Assembly: GCF_000783395.1 (NCBI RefSeq)
Contig: NZ_JSFK01000002.1
Coordinates: forward strand, 372,001-436,000
DNA length: 64,000 bases
Direction: 5' to 3'
Source: Pseudomonas chlororaphis
GTDB lineage: Bacteria; Pseudomonadota; Gammaproteobacteria; Pseudomonadales; Pseudomonadaceae
Part shown: positions 50,683 to 60,360 of the stretch, in pieces
Numbering within the stretch: position 1 is the first letter of the stretch
How the letters are laid out: each line of letters begins with the position of its first letter
Notes under the pieces: generated by a model
The model's input: the letters and a program-made list of their open reading frames with translations, nothing else
What the model was told of the DNA's origin: nothing
Databases searched by the model: none
Position numbers and translations under genes: made by a program

Positions 50683-53553
50683 TTAAAACGGTTTTTCCTG
50701 TTCGCGCAAAAGCCCAGCCAGAGCAGTGGCTTCGACCGGCCGGCTGATCAGGTAACCCTGCACTTCATCGCAATGCTCGGCGCGTAAAAAATCCAGCTGT
50801 TCCTGGCGTTCGACACCTTCAGCCACCACCTTCAGCGACAACCCATGGGCCATGGCGATGATCGCGCGAGTGATCGCCGCGTCTTCACTGCCCTCGCCCA
50901 GACCGCGAATGAAGGCCTGATCGATCTTCACGTAGTCCACCGGAATGCGCTTGAGGTAACTCAGCGACGAATAGCCTGTGCCGAAGTCGTCAATTGCCAG
51001 TTTCACCCCCAGATCGCGCAGTTGCTGAAAGGTCGCGATGATGTGTTCGACGCTGTCGAGCAACTGACTTTCGGTCAGCTCCAGTTCGAGGTAGTGCGGC
51101 GCCAGCCCGGTTTCTTCCAGCACCTGCCGCACCAGACTGACCAGTTTGCCCTGGCGCAATTGATGCACCGACAGGTTCACCGAAACGCGGATCGGTTCCA
51201 GCCCCTGGCGCTGCCATTCGCAGGCCTGCCAGCACGCCTGACGCAAGACGAATTCGCCGATTGGCCCGATCAAACCGGTTTCCTCTGCCAGCCCGATGAA
51301 GTCCCCCGGCGGCACCCGGCCCATGGTTGGATGATCCCAGCGCACGAGTGCCTCTGCCGCATTCAAGCGTCCGGTTTCCAGGCACAACTTGGGCTGATAG
51401 AACACTTTCAACTGCTTGTCTTCGATGGCTTTGCGTAACTGGTTTTCCAGCTGCAAGCGCTCAAGGGTGCTGGCCTGCAGGCTTTCGGTGTAGAACTGGA
51501 AGTTGTTGCCGCCCAAGTGTTTGGCGTGTTGCATGGCCATGTTCGACTGGCTGACCAGCGCAGAAATCTCCCGCGCATTGTCCGGCAACATGCTGATGCC
51601 CATCGACGCGCTGACCACCAGTTCATGCCCTTCCACGGTCAGCGGCAAGCGCAGCTTGGCCGACAACCGCGTGGCCACCCGGGCCAGACTCGACAGATTG
51701 CCGTAGGCATCGAACAGCACGGCAAACTCATCCCCGGACAAACGGGCGATGGTGTCGGCTTCCGGTAAGGCGTTGACCAGCCGGCGCGCCATTTTCTGCA
51801 GCAACTGGTCGGCAATCTCATGGCCGAGGCTGTCGTTGAGCAATTTGAAGCGATCCAGATTGATGTGCAGCAACGCCAGACTGCGCCGGCCCTGACGCGA
51901 ACGCTGATGCGCTTCATGCAAGCGTTCGCGGAACAGTGAGCGGTTGGCCAGCCCGGTCAGTTCGTCGTAGTGGGTCAGATAGCGCATGCGCTCTTCGGAT
52001 TCGCGCCGCGCCGACAGATCGGCGAAGAAGCCCACGATATGGCTGACATTTCCTCGACTATCACGCACCGCATTCAGTTGCAGCCATTGCGGGTACAACT
52101 CGCCGTTTTTGCGGGTCTCGACAAGTTCGCCCTGCCAACTGCCGTGCTGCTCCAGCGCATGACGGATCGCCACGTAATGACGGCGGGCATCGCGGCTGCA
52201 CGGCAGCTCGACGACGTTGCGCCCGAGCATGTCCTCAATGTCGTAACCAGTCACGCGGCTGAACGCCTGATTGATCGCGATCAGCGCGTAGTTCGGGTCG
52301 AGAATCACGATGCCTTCACTGGCCGCTTCGAACACCGTCGCCGCCAGCCGTTGCTGCTCTTCAAGGCTTTTACTGGCGCTGATGTCGCGCCGGGTGCCGA
52401 CCATGCGAATCACCCGACCGCTGTCGCTGCGCTCTACGGCGCGGCCACGGTCCTCGATCCACACCCAATGGCCATCGCTATGACGCACGCGGTATTCGAT
52501 CTGGTAGTCCTCGGTGCGCCCCTTCAAATGCTCGATCAACGCGTATTTCAGCGTCGGCACATCGTCTGGATGCAGACGTGGCTTGAGGTCGCGCAACAGC
52601 GCCGTGACGTATTCCGGAGCGAGGCCGAACAGTTCTTGAATCTGCGTGTGGTGGACTTCGTCGGTTTGCAGGTTCCAGTCCCACAACCCCAACTCACTGG
52701 CCTTCAACGCCAGCGCCAGCCGCGCCTCGCTTTTGCTCAAGGCCTGATTGGCCGCGTCCAGCTCGCGGCTGCGCTGGGCAACGCGGTCTTCGAGTTCAAC
52801 ATGAGCTTCACGCAGCTTGCCCTCGGCGCAGCGCCGGTGGTCGATTTCCTGCGCCAGTTCTAGATTGAGCTGCTCGCTGCGCGACTGGGTTTTCTGCAAG
52901 TGCTCGATCAAGTGCTGATTCTGGAAGCGCCGCAGCAAACCGCGATCAATTAGCCGATTGACCTGCCACGCGACCACGCTCAGCGAGCCGAGCAGGATCA
53001 GGCCGAGCCAGCCCCAGCCGCGCGCCTGCTCGTCACCGCCCCAGAACAGATAACCGATCGCTGGCAACAGACAGGGCAAGGTAAACGACAAGAACGCCGG
53101 CAGGCTCACCGCATAAGCGACGCTGGCCGACAGGGTTGCGGCGCCAATCAGGCCGAACACCCAGGCTTGTTGCATGAAATTGTCGGCGGGCACCAGGGCG
53201 ATGCCGGCGCCGGCCAGGGTCAGGCCGGTCATGGTCGAGCCGAGCAAAAACATCCGCCGCCAGATCGGTTGCGCCTGACGGTCAGGGATTGCCGAATCGA
53301 ACGCGGCGACCTGAATCACCCGCAGCGCGACCAATGACAGCAACCATACCAGCCAGACGCTGACCACGAAGTAGCGCTGCGGGCTCCAGAGCAGGCCGGC
53401 GCAGACCAGACCATTGATCAACATGAACAGCGTGGGCAACAACGAGCCCTGATACAGCAGACGCGTGCGCTCGACCGCCATCTCGACGGCATAGTGCTTG
53501 CGGATAACCCGGGGTTCCACAGAGGGGCCCGACAGTTCGGAGCTGAGGGTCAT
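50683..53553 (-). CDS. Membrane PAS-GGDEF-EAL protein (cyclic-di-GMP turnover)
   Basis: 956 residues from the ATG at 53553; a GTG 20 codons earlier is less likely. Five to six membrane helices (about 35-205), a coiled coil (about 225-285), two PAS/PAC domains (about 290-415, 415-540; LGLWDWNLQTDEVHH, GIVILDPNYALIAINQAF), a GGDEF domain with SGDEF instead of GGDEF in ARLSGDEFAVLF, and an EAL domain with EALVRWDHP and DDFGTGYSSLSYL, both intact. Likely a phosphodiesterase with a cyclase-like domain that may be weak. Separate transcription unit. Confidence 0.9.
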   Translation of the reverse strand: MTLSSELSGPSVEPRVIRKHYAVEMAVERTRLLYQGSLLPTLFMLINGLVCAGLLWSPQRYFVVSVWLVWLLSLVALRVIQVAAFDSAIPDRQAQPIWRRMFLLGSTMTGLTLAGAGIALVPADNFMQQAWVFGLIGAATLSASVAYAVSLPAFLSFTLPCLLPAIGYLFWGGDEQARGWGWLGLILLGSLSVVAWQVNRLIDRGLLRRFQNQHLIEHLQKTQSRSEQLNLELAQEIDHRRCAEGKLREAHVELEDRVAQRSRELDAANQALSKSEARLALALKASELGLWDWNLQTDEVHHTQIQELFGLAPEYVTALLRDLKPRLHPDDVPTLKYALIEHLKGRTEDYQIEYRVRHSDGHWVWIEDRGRAVERSDSGRVIRMVGTRRDISASKSLEEQQRLAATVFEAASEGIVILDPNYALIAINQAFSRVTGYDIEDMLGRNVVELPCSRDARRHYVAIRHALEQHGSWQGELVETRKNGELYPQWLQLNAVRDSRGNVSHIVGFFADLSARRESEERMRYLTHYDELTGLANRSLFRERLHEAHQRSRQGRRSLALLHINLDRFKLLNDSLGHEIADQLLQKMARRLVNALPEADTIARLSGDEFAVLFDAYGNLSSLARVATRLSAKLRLPLTVEGHELVVSASMGISMLPDNAREISALVSQSNMAMQHAKHLGGNNFQFYTESLQASTLERLQLENQLRKAIEDKQLKVFYQPKLCLETGRLNAAEALVRWDHPTMGRVPPGDFIGLAEETGLIGPIGEFVLRQACWQACEWQRQGLEPIRVSVNLSVHQLRQGKLVSLVRQVLEETGLAPHYLELELTESQLLDSVEHIIATFQQLRDLGVKLAIDDFGTGYSSLSYLKRIPVDYVKIDQAFIRGLGEGSEDAAITRAIIAMAHGLSLKVVAEGVERQEQLDFLRAEHCDEVQGYLISRPVEATALAGLLREQEKPF

Positions 53554-53810
53554 GGGCAACGTTCTTGTTCTTATAAGGAGGGCGTGCGCCCGAAACGTGG
53601 ACGGAGCATACACAAGCCGATCCCGTTGCCAAACTGCTCCAGATCATAATTTCAGTGAAACTGTTCCGCCCTTTGCCACCGGCCAAACCCTTGAAGCGCG
53701 GCGGGCCGATGCCTGCAGGCAGTGACCGACCGGTCGTCATCGACAGGACTTTCATCGGCTAATGCAAAGCTCGGTTTGCCCGGGCCTGCGGCGCACCCTA
53801 GAATGCCCCG

Positions 53811-55994
53811 ATGCGCGATGATCTCTCCCTTCTGCTGAACTCCCTCAACGATGCCCAACGCCAGGCCGTAGCAGCCCCCGTTGGCCGTCAGTTGGTCCTG
53901 GCCGGTGCTGGCTCCGGTAAAACCCGAGTGCTGGTGCACCGTATCGCCTGGTTGATCCAGGTCGAAAACGCCTCGCCCCACTCCATTCTGTCGGTGACCT
54001 TCACCAACAAGGCCGCTGCCGAGATGCGTCATCGCATCGAGCAGTTGCTGGGTATCAACCCGGCCGGCATGTGGGTCGGCACCTTCCACGGCCTGGCGCA
54101 CCGCTTGCTGCGGGCGCACTGGCAGGAAGCGGGCCTGAGCCAGACCTTCCAGATACTCGACAGCGACGACCAGCAACGGCTGGTCAAGCGGGTGATCCGC
54201 GAGCTCGGTCTCGACGAGCAACGCTGGCCGGCGCGTCAGGCGCAGTGGTTCATCAACGGCCAGAAAGACGAAGGTCTGCGTCCGCAACACATTCAAGCCA
54301 GCGGCGATCTGTACCTGGCGACCATGCGCGGCATTTACGAGGCCTACGAGGCGGCGTGCCTGCGTGCCGGCGTCATCGACTTCTCCGAACTGCTGCTGCG
54401 TGCCCTCGATTTGTGGCGCGATCACCCGGGCCTGCTGGCGCACTATCAAAAGCGCTTCCGCCATATTCTGGTGGACGAGTTCCAGGACACCAACGCCGTG
54501 CAGTACGCCTGGTTGCGCCTGCTCGGCAAGGGCGGCGACAGCCTGATGGTGGTCGGCGACGACGATCAGTCGATTTACGGCTGGCGCGGCGCGAAGATCG
54601 AGAACATTCATCAGTACTCGTCCGACTTCGCCGACTCGGTGACCATTCGTCTGGAACAGAACTACCGCTCCACCGCCGGCATCCTCAAGGCTGCCAACGC
54701 CCTGATCGCCAACAACACCGGGCGCCTCGGCAAAGAGCTGTGGACCGATGGCGGCGATGGCGAAGCGATCAATCTGTACGCCGCGTTCAACGAACACGAC
54801 GAAGCACGCTACGTTGTCGAAACCATCGAAAGCGCGCTGAAAACCGGCTTGGCCCGTAGCGATATCGCGATTTTGTACCGCTCCAACGCCCAATCACGCG
54901 TTCTGGAAGAAGCTTTACTGCGTGAACGCATTCCGTACCGCATCTATGGCGGCCAGCGCTTCTTCGAACGTGCGGAAATCAAGAACGCCATGGCCTACCT
55001 GCGTTTGCTTGAAGGTCGCGGCAACGATGCAGCGCTGGAACGGGTGATCAACGTGCCGGCCCGTGGCATCGGCGAGAAAACCGTCGAAGCCATCCGCGAT
55101 CACGCGCGTCACAGCGATGTGTCGATGTGGGAAGCGATGCGCCAACTGGTCGCCAATAAAGGCCTGACCGGTCGCGCGGCGGGTGCCCTTGGTGCGTTTA
55201 TCGAGCTGATCGAGAACCTCGCCGCCAAATGCATGGAAATGCCGTTGCACCTGATGACGCAAACCGTCATCGAGCAGTCCGGCCTGATTGCTTATCACGA
55301 AGCGGAAAAAGGCGAGAAAGGCCAGGCCCGGGTAGAAAACCTTGAGGAACTGGTCAGCGCCGCGCGCAACTTCGAGAACACCGAAGAAGACGAAGAGCTG
55401 ACGCCACTGGCCGCGTTCCTCGGCCACGCTTCGCTGGAGGCCGGCGACACTCAGGCCGACGAACACGAAGACAGCATTCAGCTGATGACCCTGCACAGCG
55501 CCAAAGGCCTGGAATTCCCTTACGTGTTCCTCGTGGGCATGGAAGAAGGCCTGTTCCCGCACAAGATGAGCCTGGAAGAACCGGGTCGTCTTGAAGAAGA
55601 ACGGCGTCTGGCCTATGTCGGCATCACCCGGGCGATGCAGAATCTGGTGATGACCTATGCTGAAACCCGACGCCTGTACGGCAGCGAGACCTACAACAAG
55701 ATTTCGCGTTTCGTCCGCGAAGTGCCGAAGGGTCTGATCCAGGAAGTGCGCCTGTCGAACAGCGTCAGCCGACCGTTCGGCGGCAATCAGTCGATGAGCG
55801 GCAGCAACCTGTTCAGCGGCAGCGAGATTCCGGAAACGGGTTTCAGCCTGGGTCAGGCGGTGCGTCATTCGATCTTTGGCGACGGCGTGATCCTCAACTT
55901 CGAGGGCGCAGGCGCGCAGGCGCGGGTGCAGGTGAACTTCAGCGAAGGCAGCAAGTGGCTGATGCTCGGTTACGCGAAGCTGGAAGCGATCTGA
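53811..55994 (+). CDS. uvrD: DNA helicase II UvrD
   Basis: 727 residues. SF1 helicase motifs in order: Walker A GAGSGKT at 32-38, LSVTFTNKAAAEMRHR (Ia), VDEFQDTN (II), VGDDDQSIYGWRGA (III), LEQNYRS (IV), MTLHSAKGLEFPYVFL (V) and EERRLAYVGITRAM (VI). Unwinds DNA 3' to 5' in mismatch and nucleotide-excision repair. Full length for UvrD; C-terminal Tudor-like end (SEGSKWLMLGYAKLE) is as in the family. No LexA box was seen upstream. Confidence 0.95.
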   Translation: MRDDLSLLLNSLNDAQRQAVAAPVGRQLVLAGAGSGKTRVLVHRIAWLIQVENASPHSILSVTFTNKAAAEMRHRIEQLLGINPAGMWVGTFHGLAHRLLRAHWQEAGLSQTFQILDSDDQQRLVKRVIRELGLDEQRWPARQAQWFINGQKDEGLRPQHIQASGDLYLATMRGIYEAYEAACLRAGVIDFSELLLRALDLWRDHPGLLAHYQKRFRHILVDEFQDTNAVQYAWLRLLGKGGDSLMVVGDDDQSIYGWRGAKIENIHQYSSDFADSVTIRLEQNYRSTAGILKAANALIANNTGRLGKELWTDGGDGEAINLYAAFNEHDEARYVVETIESALKTGLARSDIAILYRSNAQSRVLEEALLRERIPYRIYGGQRFFERAEIKNAMAYLRLLEGRGNDAALERVINVPARGIGEKTVEAIRDHARHSDVSMWEAMRQLVANKGLTGRAAGALGAFIELIENLAAKCMEMPLHLMTQTVIEQSGLIAYHEAEKGEKGQARVENLEELVSAARNFENTEEDEELTPLAAFLGHASLEAGDTQADEHEDSIQLMTLHSAKGLEFPYVFLVGMEEGLFPHKMSLEEPGRLEEERRLAYVGITRAMQNLVMTYAETRRLYGSETYNKISRFVREVPKGLIQEVRLSNSVSRPFGGNQSMSGSNLFSGSEIPETGFSLGQAVRHSIFGDGVILNFEGAGAQARVQVNFSEGSKWLMLGYAKLEAI

Positions 55995-56010
55995 CGCCGA
56001 TTTCGCTTTT

Positions 56011-56100
56011 CTGTGGGAGCGAGCCTGCTCGCGAATGAAATCACTGCGGTTGATCTGATAGACCGCGGTGCAGCTTTCGCGAGCAGGCTCGCTCCCACAG
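56011..56100. repeat. REPIN-like inverted repeat, family B
   Basis: Perfect arms ctgtgggagcgagcctgctc and reverse complement, 90 bp, downstream of uvrD. Confidence 0.9.
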
Positions 56101-56290
56101 GGTTTGGTGTTCTGACCAACAATCCCGCGGAACCTATCTCCTTTTCCTACAGCCAAAAGTACACGCTCTTATTGCCTCGCGAAGCTGAACGCGACCTGTC
56201 AGGCAAAAGCCCGAAACACTCTCTCGCTAGCCAGTAACACTTCAGCTGTGCAACATGGCGCGCGTGTCTCCACAAACGGGAATTCCCTTT

Positions 56291-57166
56291 ATGAAACGTT
56301 TTCTTAGCATCGCCATGGCGTTGTGCATCGGCCTGACGATGAGCCTCGACGCCAACGCCAAGCGCTTTGGTGGTGGCAAAAGCGCCGGCGCTGCGCCGAC
56401 GCACCAGACCAGCCAGATGGCTCCTTCTTCTCCAGGTGTCGGCGGCGCTGCTGCGACCGCAGGTGCTGCCGGTGCCGCAGGCGCTGCCGCCAAGGCCGGC
56501 GGTGCTTCGAAATGGCTCGGCCCTCTGGCCGGTATCGCCGCCGGTGGCCTGCTCGCCTCCATGTTCATGGGCGGCGGCTTCCAGGGCATGCAGATCTTCG
56601 ACATCCTGATCATGGCCGTGATCGCGTTCGTGATCTTCCGCTTCATCGCCGCGCGTCGCCGCAAGCAGCAAGAGCAATTCGCTCCGGCCGGTGCGCCGAT
56701 GCAGCGTGAAGTGTTCGAGCAGAAGCCTGCCGCCATGGGTTCGATTTTCGGTGGTTCGGCTGCACCTGCTGCCGCTCGTCCGGTGATCAACGCACCGGCC
56801 TGGTTCAACGAGCAGAACTTCCTTGAAGCTGCACGCAGCCACTTCCAGTCGCTGCAGCAGCACTGGGACGCCAACGAAATGGACAAGATCGCCGAGTTCG
56901 TGACCCCGCAAATGCTTGAGTTCCTCAAGCGTGAGCGTGCAGATCTGGGCGACGCGTTCCAGTCGACCTACATCGACAACCTCCAGGTACAACTGGATGG
57001 CGTGGATGACCGTGCCGACAAGACCATCGCCACCCTGACCTTCAGCGGTGTGTCGAAAACTTCGCGCTTCGACCAGGGCGAAGTGTTCAGCGAAAGCTGG
57101 AACATGGAACGTCCGCAGGGCGAAAACCAGCCTTGGCTGGTTGCCGGTATCCGCCAGAACGGCTGA
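56291..57166 (+). CDS. Tim44-like domain protein
   Basis: 291 residues from the ATG at 56291. Signal peptide or signal anchor (about 1-21, ending ANA), a Gly/Ala-rich segment, a membrane pass (about 85-125, GLLASMFMGGGFQGMQIFDI, then LIMAVIAFVIFRFIAARRR) and a C-terminal Tim44 domain (about 165-288; WFNEQNFLEAARSHFQSLQ). Bacterial Tim44-like proteins are inner-membrane proteins of unknown role. Own transcript, closed by a terminator. Confidence 0.88.
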   Translation: MKRFLSIAMALCIGLTMSLDANAKRFGGGKSAGAAPTHQTSQMAPSSPGVGGAAATAGAAGAAGAAAKAGGASKWLGPLAGIAAGGLLASMFMGGGFQGMQIFDILIMAVIAFVIFRFIAARRRKQQEQFAPAGAPMQREVFEQKPAAMGSIFGGSAAPAAARPVINAPAWFNEQNFLEAARSHFQSLQQHWDANEMDKIAEFVTPQMLEFLKRERADLGDAFQSTYIDNLQVQLDGVDDRADKTIATLTFSGVSKTSRFDQGEVFSESWNMERPQGENQPWLVAGIRQNG

Positions 57167-57195
57167 TCCCTTCCAGGCGTCACCTGCCGCAATAA

Positions 57196-57222
57196 AAAAC
57201 CCCAGCCTCGGCTGGGGTTTTC
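57196..57222 (+). terminator. Rho-independent terminator after Tim44-like gene
   Basis: aaaaccccagcc/ggctggggtttt stem of 12 bp, with T run on the plus side, 30 bp after the stop. Confidence 0.93.
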
Positions 57223-57304
57223 TATTTCGCGGTTGCATCTATAGCGAGCTACTGTATAAACCGGCCCATATAAACCGCGCCATTCAAGCAAGAGGATCCC
57301 GGAC

Positions 57305-57712
57305 GTGGAAGAAATCATCGAACAACTGCGTGAAGCCAACGAACCCGTGCCGGTTCCTTTGGAGTTGCCTGACGAAGACCTGCTGGTCGAAATCGAAGAA
57401 CAACTGTTCATCGACATTCCATTTGTCTTCAAAGAGTTTCTGCTGACCGTCAGCGATGTGGTTTACGGCAGCCTCGAGCCAGTGACCGTCACCGACCCGC
57501 AATCCCACACCTACTTACCGGATGTTGCCGCCAACGCTTGGGATGTCGGTGTTGATCGCAGCCTGATCCCGATCTGTCAGGACGGCGATGACTACTACTG
57601 CGTCGAAGAAGATGGCACGGTGGTGCTGTGGCAGGCGGAAGAAGAGCTGATTGCCGAGGAAACCTGGGAATCGGTGTGGCACTGGGCGCGGGACGTCTGG
57701 CTGGAAAGCTGA
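57305..57712 (+). CDS. SMI1/KNR4 family protein
   Basis: 135 residues, acidic. GTG start supported by AAGAGGA eight bases upstream. SMI1/KNR4 fold features: PLELPDEDLLVEIEEQLFID near the N-terminus, IPFVFKEFLLTVSDV, YLPDVAANAWDVGVDRSLIP and CVEEDGTVVLWQAEE. Many family members are immunity proteins of contact-dependent or polymorphic toxins, others have housekeeping roles; no toxin gene lies beside this one. Convergent with the Kef-type gene across 21 bp. Confidence 0.85.
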   Translation: MEEIIEQLREANEPVPVPLELPDEDLLVEIEEQLFIDIPFVFKEFLLTVSDVVYGSLEPVTVTDPQSHTYLPDVAANAWDVGVDRSLIPICQDGDDYYCVEEDGTVVLWQAEEELIAEETWESVWHWARDVWLES

Positions 57713-57733
57713 TCGGCCAGCCGCCCCGCCGGG

Positions 57734-59497
57734 TCAATGCCCCGACGACTCTTTATGGTTGTCGAGGGTTTCCAGCAGCGCCACCTGCATCCGCGTGTGC
57801 ACGCGGATGAACCAGCGCCAAAGCAGCGCCGCTACTGCCGCCGCAACCACGGCGATCAGCACCAGCAACTTGTTGGTCGGCAAAATACTGGCCGACAAGG
57901 CTGCCAACAGCAGGAAAATCACCAGCAGCGAGAGAATAGGGATCACTTCGGAGATCACCCGGCGCACTCGCTGCGTGTGGCGCCCGGCCATCTCCGGCTT
58001 CACGCCCATCTCCGCCAGCAGCATCGACAACGCCTTGAGCTTGCGATACGCCGCAATCAGGAACGGCAGCGACACCAGCAACGCCCCGCCCCAGATCAAC
58101 GCCTTCTGCCAGCTCGGATCACTTATCCAGTCTTGCAGCGACAGCGAGATGCGTTCGGCGAAATACGCGCCGGCGAAGAAAATCGCGATGACCAGTGCCA
58201 GATTGACCCCGACCTGCAGCAAGATCTTGCGAATGATGGAAGCCAGCATTGCGCCCTCGCCTTGCGGCTGGATGCTACGCAGCCATTCACCGTACATGCC
58301 CAGCACACGGCCAAGAGGCTTGGGTACCGCCGCAGACAGCTTGATCGACAACGGATCAGCCGCTCGGATCAGATACGGCGTCAGCAGCGTGGTAATCACC
58401 GACACAGCTACAGCGACTGGATAAAGGAAGTTGCTGGTGACCTGCAAGGTCATGCCCAGCGCGGCGATGATGAAGGAAAATTCGCCAATCTGTGACAGCC
58501 CCATCCCCACCCGCAGTGAGGTGCGTCCGTCGTTGCCGGCGATAAAGGCCCCGAGGCCGCAGGACAACATCTTGCCGAGGACAACGGCCACGGTGATCAC
58601 CGCAATCGGCCACGCATATTCGAGAAGAATCATCGGGTCGAGCATCAGGCCGATGGCAACGAAGAAGATCGCACTGAACAGGTCGCGAACCGGTTCGATC
58701 AGGCGCTCGATTTTCAACAATTGCCGTGATTCGGCCATGATCGCACCGATCAGGAACGCGCCCAGCACCATGCTGTACTCAAGTTTGACCACCAGCAGGC
58801 AGAAGCCGAAACACAGGCCGAGCACAGTGATCAGCAGCATCTCGTTGCTTTCGAATTTCGCCACGTAAGCCAGCAAACGCGGCACCAACAGGATGCCGAT
58901 GACCAGCGCGACGATCATGAACAGCGACAGCTTGCCGACCGTGGAAAACACTTCGCCTGAGCTGACCGTACCGCTGACGGCGATGCTCGATAACAGCGCA
59001 ATGATGCCGATGCCAAGAATGTCCTCGACGATCAGTACGCCGAAGATCAACTGCGCAAAGCGCTCGTTCTTCATCTTCAGGTCATTAAGTGCCTTGACGA
59101 TGATGGTGGTCGAGGAGATCGCCAGAATCGCGCCGAGGAACAGCGAATCCATGGTGTTCCAGTCGAACCAGCGGCCGATTTCATAACCGATCCAGATCAT
59201 CAGGACGATTTCGAGGAACGCCGCAATAAACGCCGTGGCGCCGACCTTGAACAGCTTACGCAGGCTGAACTCCAGGCCGAGGCAGAACATCAGGAAAATC
59301 ACCCCGAGTTCGGCGAGGGTCTTGATGGTTTCTTCGTCGTGGATCAGGCCGAAAGGCGGCGTGTGCGGGCCGATGATGAAGCCGGCGACGATATAGCCAA
59401 GCACCACCGGCTGCTTGAAACGGTGGAACAACACAGTCACCACACCTGCGACCAACATGATCACTGCCAGATCCTGAATAAAACTGATGGCATGCAT
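57734..59497 (-). CDS. Kef-type cation:proton antiporter (CPA2)
   Basis: 587 residues, about twelve membrane helices in the first 385 residues with CPA2 hallmarks GYIVAGFIIGPHTPPFG, FLMFCLGLEFSLRKL, SSTTIIVKAL and GLSQIGEFSFIIAALG. The rest has four more helices but no RCK/TrkA-N nucleotide domain, unlike KefB/KefC. AAGGAG eight bases before the ATG. Exchanges K+ or Na+ for protons; ion not assignable. Single gene. Confidence 0.9.
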   Translation of the reverse strand: MHAISFIQDLAVIMLVAGVVTVLFHRFKQPVVLGYIVAGFIIGPHTPPFGLIHDEETIKTLAELGVIFLMFCLGLEFSLRKLFKVGATAFIAAFLEIVLMIWIGYEIGRWFDWNTMDSLFLGAILAISSTTIIVKALNDLKMKNERFAQLIFGVLIVEDILGIGIIALLSSIAVSGTVSSGEVFSTVGKLSLFMIVALVIGILLVPRLLAYVAKFESNEMLLITVLGLCFGFCLLVVKLEYSMVLGAFLIGAIMAESRQLLKIERLIEPVRDLFSAIFFVAIGLMLDPMILLEYAWPIAVITVAVVLGKMLSCGLGAFIAGNDGRTSLRVGMGLSQIGEFSFIIAALGMTLQVTSNFLYPVAVAVSVITTLLTPYLIRAADPLSIKLSAAVPKPLGRVLGMYGEWLRSIQPQGEGAMLASIIRKILLQVGVNLALVIAIFFAGAYFAERISLSLQDWISDPSWQKALIWGGALLVSLPFLIAAYRKLKALSMLLAEMGVKPEMAGRHTQRVRRVISEVIPILSLLVIFLLLAALSASILPTNKLLVLIAVVAAAVAALLWRWFIRVHTRMQVALLETLDNHKESSGH

Positions 59498-59776
59498 GGC
59501 GTGGGCTCCTTGAATGACGAGGCTCGCCAGCAGACGTCAGAAATGTCTGGGCGAGCGAAGTAAAAATCCGCTTTTCGTGTGGGAATTGCCTTTGTAAGGG
59601 GCTTTTGCAGGTTAACACCGCGACTTGCGGCTGGAAGGCGGTGCAATATATGGAAACAGATCGATTCCGGCGTGACGGCGGCGAGTCGCCCGGCGTCCCG
59701 ATAACGGTGCTTTAGAAAAGCGACCAGGCACCCGCAGAGGTGCTTCCAGTAACCAGCCTTGATCCGTGAGAATGTT

Positions 59777-60259
59777 ATGGAACCCGGAAACGCCCAGCTG
59801 TCGATGACGGTACTGATGACCCCCGACATGGCCAACTTCTCTGGCAATGTCCACGGCGGCACCCTGCTCAAATACCTCGACGAAGTGGCCTACGCCTGCG
59901 CGAGCCGCTATGCCGGCCGCTACGTGGTGACGCTGTCGGTGGATCAGGTGATTTTCCGCGAGCCGATCCATGTTGGCGAACTGGTGACCTTCCTCGCGTC
60001 GGTCAACTACACCGGCAACACTTCGATGGAAGTCGGTATCAAAGTCGTCACCGAGAATATCCGCGAGCGCTCGGTGCGCCACACCAACAGCTGCTTCTTC
60101 ACCATGGTCGCGGTGGATGACCAGCGCAAACCGGCAGCGGTGCCGCCGCTGCAACCGCAGAACAGTGAAGACAAGCGTCGTTATATGCAGGCGCAGCAGC
60201 GTCGGCAGATTCGCCAGGAGCTGGAGAAGCGCTATCAGGAAATCAAGGGCGACGCCTGA
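59777..60259 (+). CDS. Acyl-CoA thioesterase (hotdog, YciA/BACH-like)
   Basis: 160 residues from the ATG at 59777 (TGAGAA six bases upstream). Core motif MANFSGNVHGGTLLKYLDEVAYACASRY with conserved N..G..HGG and Asp, split here in the usual order, then SVDQVIFREPIHVGE. A charged helix ends the protein (KRRYMQAQQRRQIRQELEKR). Hydrolyses medium/long acyl-CoA in the cytoplasm. The unusual Lys/Arg/Gln tail is shared by many pseudomonad homologues as I recall. Confidence 0.9.
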   Translation: MEPGNAQLSMTVLMTPDMANFSGNVHGGTLLKYLDEVAYACASRYAGRYVVTLSVDQVIFREPIHVGELVTFLASVNYTGNTSMEVGIKVVTENIRERSVRHTNSCFFTMVAVDDQRKPAAVPPLQPQNSEDKRRYMQAQQRRQIRQELEKRYQEIKGDA

Positions 60260-60269
60260 GATCAAAAGC

Positions 60270-60345
60270 AAAAGATCGCAGCCTTCGGCAGCTCCTACAG
60301 GGTTTTGCATTCCCATGTAGGAGCTGCCGAAGGCAGCGATCTTTT
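60270..60345. repeat. REPIN-like inverted repeat, family A
   Basis: Arms aaaagatcgcagccttcggc and complement, one mismatch in the right arm, between convergent thioesterase and pdxY genes. Confidence 0.88.
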
Positions 60346-60360
60346 TGAACGATTAGGCGA

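Noticed and set aside
53554..53810. LexA-type SOS box upstream of uvrD
   Set aside because: No CTG-N10-CAG palindrome of the required form was found in the gap.
57305..57712. SMI1/KNR4 protein as immunity partner of the giant toxin-like gene
   Set aside because: They are 24 kb apart with many unrelated housekeeping genes between; no support for a pair.
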